Assembly: GCA_030015575.1 (NCBI GenBank)
Contig: JASDDO010000026.1
Span: 69,093,433 to 69,157,432, forward strand
From: Agapanthus africanus
Lineage: Eukaryota; Streptophyta; Magnoliopsida; Asparagales; Amaryllidaceae
DNA: 64,000 nucleotides
Direction: 5' to 3'
The translations under genes and the position numbers were made by a program. The notes under the pieces are model-generated. The model worked only from the letters and a program-made list of their open reading frames with translations. It did not search any database and was not told where the DNA came from. Below, in pieces: positions 59,247-64,000 of the stretch (its first letter is position 1; each line of letters starts with the position of its first letter).

Positions 59247-61208
59247 TTATCCTAGCTCCTCGAACTTTGATCTTGGCGGAGCTGTGTTGATGACCGTAAC
59301 TTTATGGCCTGCCGGTACATCCGAGGACTGTGAGGTTTTCCTAACTTTGTATTGGTTCTCCACCCAATCTTTGAAAACATAGCAGTTTTCAATGGTATGA
59401 CTCACCATTCTATGATACGGGCAGTACATGGGATTGCCGGTCATGTTCATTTCATGTGGCCTCTTTGGAATAGGCAGTTGCAGACAGTTGTTCAAGACGT
59501 CCTTGAATATTTTGCGGACTTCATCCCTCCTGAAGGAATATACTTTTTTCTTCCTCCCCATTAGAGTAGGCGCCTTTCCTGATGCTGGTCCTCGAAGCCG
59601 ATCAGTCCTTGGTTCGCCTGATGTCTGCTTACCGCGTTCAGTGTACGTATCAGAGGGACTGGAAGCTGATCGCAGCCGTTTTTCGCAAAGGTGTTCCACT
59701 CTTGGGCTAGAGGAGGTATCGGTTTGCTGTTTTATGATATCAATCTCTAACTCATGAACGAAATTTTGATTTTGCTGCAACTGCAACCGGATGACTTGGG
59801 TCGTGAGATCTGCCACGATATTTGCCAGCTCGTCGACTTTGGAATGGACCTTGGCCAACTTCTCATCTCTGTCCTGAAGCTGTTTTTGAAGCCATTGGAA
59901 TAATAATTGCTCTATAGTTCCGGGTATGATAATCGGGTCATCCTTACCGCCTGAGCTCGATTCCCCAGGAACCATGGGCTCCTTTGACTTAATGGCCTGA
60001 CCGGGATCTTCATCATTTAGACCGAGTCGATGCTGGGTAGCAATAGCCACGTCATCGTCGTGGGTATGAGGTATAGGAGGACTTGTTCTTCTGGGCACCA
60101 CCATGTAGATCGTATGGATTATGTACCCGTCTACTGCCCCTTCATTGGTAATGTTGCTCATTAGGATTTTGGCTTGTTGCCTTGGCCCGCTCCTTTCCAA
60201 GAAGGGCAGACGATTGAGAGCAGCAGATTCCCGAGGGGCTTCAGTCTCCGTTTGTATGAAATTGGTGGTTGCATCTTGATTGTTCGCCAACACGCCTTTA
60301 AGACAGTTCTATCTCTCCTGCTTTGTATTGCTTTTCGACCCAATCTTTGAAGATGAAGCAGTCCTCAATGGTATGAACTATCACTCTGTGACAGGGGCAA
60401 TATTTGGGGTCATCGGTCATATTCGCTTCTTGCGGTCTCTTTGATTCTGGCAATTGTAGACCGTTTCTTAGAGCGTCCTTGAATATCCTGTTGACTTTGT
60501 CTCTTCTGAAAGAATAGACCTTATCCAGCCTTTTTTTCAGAGGCGATTCTCCTCCCCATTCTAATAATGGCTTTCGAGGTTGGTTGACATTGGGCCTGTT
60601 TGTCCCTCGCCTATTTCGTTCAGCTGAAGTGTTAAACGATTCAGCATCGTCGAAATTTCCGCCTTTGCAGTTATTGTCCTTTTGGTTTCTCCAGGATTTA
60701 TTGCTATTTTGGGACTCTAAGGAAGATTCCTGATTTGAGCGCTCCAACATTTGAACTTTCTTGGTCAGTTCTTAGAACATGTTGAGACCTGCGGTGCATA
60801 GAAAATGATTCATCCAGGTACCGAGATTTTTGATGAGGAGATTGATGGATTGGTCTTGTTCCAACGGTGGCTCACATCTGACGGAGAGATTGCGCCATCG
60901 GGTTATAAAACCCGTGCCACTTTCGTTGTTCTTTGGCTTGCTCCTTACAAGGTCGGAAATGGTGATCTTATCGCTAACACTCAAGAAACCTTGTCGAAAT
61001 AGAGATTCCATTTGGACGAAAGTAGGAACGGAGCCATCTGGTATGCTCGCGTACCAGTCGAAAGCGACATCAGTTAAGCTATTAACTAACTGGTGGAGGA
61101 GAAGCACATCATTGCCCCCAGTATTCCCGCATGAGGCTTTAAAGTGGGCGATGTGTTGATTCGCATTTCCTGTTGCATCGAATCTTCCGAATTTAGTGAT
61201 GACATGGT
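59247..61208 (-). pseudogene. Gypsy gag with duplicated C-terminal zinc-binding unit, truncated
   Basis: Read leftward from 61,208, the Retrotrans_gag core (VAFDWYASIPDGS, FITRWRNLSVRCEPPL) belongs to the capsid protein that packages element RNA. A TAA at 60,772-60,774 ends the first piece. The same frame continues to 60,298 with VYSFRRDKVNRIFKD and the zinc-type motif CPCHRVIVHTIEDC. After a ~1-nt frameshift near 60,300 comes an open 348-codon frame with a coiled coil (KLAKVHSKVDELANIVADL). It ends with a second copy of the same unit: VYSFRRDEVRKIFKD and CPYHRMVSHTIENC. Codons before 61,208 are missing because a copia LTR inserted there. No protease follows. Confidence 0.8.
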
Positions 61209-63257
61209 TGTTGGCTATAGTGCCCTCAAGTCAATTATTGGATCGCAGGCACGCGATTGCAATGATTGAGGGAGGACCTATACCGGTAGAACAATTTTAC
61301 TCGAGATGCTAGTATTCTATCTGGTTTGTCTTTATCATCGTGTACATGCTTCAGGTGACATTACAGATCATTATTACATGTTGATATAGCCCATAAGATT
61401 CTTGCTTGACTACCAGCATTATGATGACGATTATATACGTGAGAGTTGGGTGGTCTATAAGCACATCCTTAAATGTCCCTAGTCATGGGAGTTTCGAGAC
61501 TGGGCATCGATAGTCCAGAGTAGACTAGTGTATACAGATCGAGACCCCGACGAGGGGCGGTGTCGGTCTCACAAGCCATTGGTGTCAGTCTGTTCACCCA
61601 AGATATATACATGTGCTTATTAGGTTATGAGTACACCGGGCGGACTCGCCGGGAACCTGCTAGTTGGTATTATACCTACTGTCAGATAGAGTTCCCAGGT
61701 GACATGTGTACAGGTTAGTCTATTGACCTGAGATCGTCATTTGTATCGTGTGAGTTCCTACCGTGCTTTGATTACTACCCTACCACGGCTCAAAGGAGTC
61801 GTGCAAACAGGTTTTAGTTGGGTACAGTCTCGAGCCACATGGAGGCAGTGAGCGGATTGTCAGGGGATTCGTCTCTTCCGGTATTGGGGGTTGATGTCGT
61901 GTTGTACATATGTGGCTATCACCAGAAATTCTTGGCCAAGGTAGTCGAAAATTACTGATCTAGGATTGGTAGTTTCTCAGGTGGTGATGGGTTTCATGCC
62001 AACACTAAATGTCGCGTTATTAGAAGCCTGACTTTATCCACCCCCTAGACTCGATATGCAATACTCATAGACGAACGGATCGGACTGTACGGATATTGTC
62101 ACTGTCAGGCTCAGTAGGGGTTTCAGGATGAATTTGCTCATCGGCCTCTCTTTCGCTTAATACCTGGGTAGCCGTTACGTACAGCTAGTGCCGCTGACGT
62201 GCTTGTGATTAAACCCACTTCCAGCATATTTACGAGTCTTTAGAGTCCTACACAGAGGGTTTTCCTGCTTCGGCTGAAACGTTGTTGAGGCCGTATGGTT
62301 TTACGGCAGGGTTCGATCATATACGTGCACTTGTGCACGGATCATGATTCGGATGGATAATACTAGTGGGCTTTGGTTTAAGCCGGATCCAGTATTATAT
62401 TGTTGGATTATTTTCGTCTCATTGTATTCGTATTCTGTCGGAACACGGATGCGGGTATATATATACGGATGAGAGGTATTTTTGTAATTATTTACAAGAT
62501 TGCTTCTAGAAGTTGCCATTTCTTTTCGTATTAAACACTTAGGTATAAATGTTTAATGAGACGGAGAGGGTGAATTATTGTTTTGGCATTAAACTTCAAG
62601 CATGCTCACTTGATGACTCATGGTGGTGAGTCATGTAGTGACTCATGGTGACATGCTTGAGATTTTGTTTGTATTGTGAGATATTTGTTGTTAAAGTATG
62701 AGATATTTATTCTTGAGTTACTTTCTTTAGTTGCTAGCATGGTTGATATTATGCTCACAACAAATAACCCACAAAAGACTTAACCATTTTTACTCACTTG
62801 ATTTTTCTTAGCTTCACACTCTCATCTCTCATGGCTTCTTCTTCTTCCTCCACCCTAACTCTCTCATGTGTTGAGAAACTTAGGGTGTTTAGAGACAAAT
62901 TAATTCTTCATTAGACTCTACATCATCTTGACTATCTAGTTTGGCAAACTAGATACCCTAGTTACTTCGGTTATGAAGTAGGAGCTCATTTCATAAATTC
63001 TCGGGTGGATCATCTTTGATGGAGGGAGACTGAAGATCATGCTTGATCATGGAGGCCTCTAGGAGCTTGGGAAGGTGGTTGAAGACCGAAGGACACAGAT
63101 CAATTCGGTATAATCACGCTAACCTTATGCATGCTTTTGTTATCTAGGGCTTATGGGTCGATCCGTAGACTAGGGTTCCGTCAGCGCCGTTTTTTTGAAA
63201 ATTTTTGTTCTGCATTTGGCCACGGATTGATGGCCGGGACGCTTGCGTAACCCAACA
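61209..63257 (+). mobile_element. 5' LTR of a sister copia element running off the window
   Basis: It begins TGTTGGCTATAG and ends GTAACCCAACA, 2,049 bp, diverged from the two LTRs at 48,969 and 56,599 but collinear with them for most of its length. The region after about 62,260 is the most divergent. The 5 bases before it, ATGGT, should recur beyond the element's right end outside the window. Confidence 0.88.
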
Positions 63258-64000
63258 TGGTATCAAAGCCACTCCATAAGGCTTAGTTAACTCATTGCGA
63301 CATTAGAAATCTGCCGTTTTTGTCGTGCAAAAACTGTCGACAAAAACATTTCTAAAAACTGAAAGTTTGAGAAGTTTGCATACCCCGTGGGCTCACGGTT
63401 TGAATTGAGAAGCTGTGTGGTAGTGCATGGGCACCTCGGGGAACTCCGTAGGGGGGACCGAACGGCTGGGCCCACTCCCAAGACAACCACAAGGTGGTCT
63501 TGGCGGTGGGGACCCGAAACTGCCCCACCTTGGGCAGTTTCAGGTCTGCCTCACCCCCTGGCCACCTCGTGGTGGCCTCGGGATGGGGTAGCCCCTCTAG
63601 GCTCCCCGACTCGAAGTTAATTTCATGCTTAACTCCCCGCGAAGGTTCGGGCGCGTTTCGTTTTTGATTCGGACTTCCGAATTGGTTTTAAACGGTCGGT
63701 TTTTGGAACTTTAACTCACTGTTTTTTTCATGGTTTTTGAAATTGGTTTAGTTTGCCAATTGCGTGTGGAATTCTAATATCGTAGTTTTCAGTACATACA
63801 TTACTATCTGCGACCGTGAATGTCATTAGAGCGGTACAACTTGTCTAACTGCTATATGCTCTTTTAGACGGGTTTGCGAACGTGACATTCACGTTGATGT
63901 TCTGTGTTGTGCTGTGGTTGTGGCGGGGTCGTCGTGGTGGATAGCTTGGGTGCAATGGTAGAACAATTTGGATTTATTTGTATATTTGATATTGCGGGGC
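63258..64000 (+). mobile_element. Primer-binding site and leader of the sister copia element
   Basis: The primer-binding site TGGTATCAAAGCC is at 63,258-63,270. 63,390-63,620 is GC-rich leader whose short ORFs look accidental. From 63,790 the leader closely matches 51,410-51,610, including the nested stem-loop: outer arms CGTGAATGTCA at 63,815-63,825 and TGACATTCACG at 63,883-63,893, inner arms GTCTAA at 63,843-63,848 and TTAGAC at 63,864-63,869. Confidence 0.8.

Larger units (their letters stand above)
42940..61208 (-). mobile_element. Tat-like Ty3/gypsy element, no pol seen, host of nested insertions
   Basis: On the minus strand gag lies at 61,208-59,247, then repeat modules, then a purine tract and 3' LTR at 44,248 leftward. 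Removing the nested solo LTR (45,293-48,088) and the copia element (48,969-58,614) joins the modules. No protease, RT, RNase H or integrase was recognised in the remaining internal DNA. The 5' end is cut by another copia LTR at 61,209. Confidence 0.75.

Noticed and set aside
63287..63620. ORFs in the GC-rich leader of the last copia element
   Set aside because: They are not collinear with any frame in the sister element and lie between primer-binding site and stem-loop.

Overview
The window is nuclear DNA of a flowering plant, probably a eudicot. The evidence is a plant oleosin gene, plant-type Ty1/copia and Ty3/gypsy retroelements, and a CACTA (En/Spm) DNA transposon, all in AT-rich spacer. 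The species cannot be named from this sequence. I support only one ordinary host gene, the oleosin on the minus strand at 35.8-36.2 kb. Almost everything else is transposable elements, many inserted into one another.

Layout. (1) 1-11,541: a large, probably non-autonomous LTR element, with its left LTR cut by the window edge and its right LTR at about 8.24-11.54 kb. Between the LTRs lie tandem repeats and a decayed, intron-bearing plant-mobile-domain-like gene on the antisense strand. (2) 11.5-15.1 kb: non-coding, AT-rich DNA resembling a large LTR, with a 71-bp tandem repeat. (3) 15.1-23.3 kb: a minus-strand Sirevirus-like copia element with one complete LTR, a truncated second LTR, a decayed gag-pol and an extra ORF in the env-like position. 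(4) 23,562-34,697: a complete CACTA transposon with a 3-bp target duplication, subterminal repeats, an apparently intact TNPD transposase gene and an 11-exon TNPA gene with three nonsense mutations. (5) 34.7-37.8 kb: host spacer with a foldback MITE-like element and the oleosin gene. (6) 37.8-42.9 kb: a decayed plus-strand copia element, split by a copy of a 2.7-kb gypsy-type LTR. (7) 42.9-61.2 kb: a minus-strand Tat-like gypsy element with an LTR, repeat modules and a gag gene. Inside it are a second copy of the 2.7-kb LTR (a solo LTR with 5-bp target duplication) and a complete 9.6-kb copia element (two 2.0-kb LTRs, 5-bp target duplication). (8) 61,209-64,000: the 5' LTR and leader of a sister copia element that broke the Tat gag gene and runs off the window.

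How the parts work together. In the CACTA element, one non-coding leader exon near the right terminus faces splice acceptors 5-7 nt upstream of both the TNPD and the TNPA start codons. This matches the En/Spm plan of two proteins from one promoter by alternative splicing. The leader intron holds a 601-bp tandem array whose units each contain a long hairpin, and a telomere-like minisatellite. The retroelements show two recurring themes: extra, host-like ORFs carried next to or antisense to the retroviral genes, and conserved non-coding modules, including a nested stem-loop in the copia leader.

All calls come from reading the sequence and known family signatures; no database search was run. Boundaries marked 'about' are uncertain by tens to hundreds of bases.
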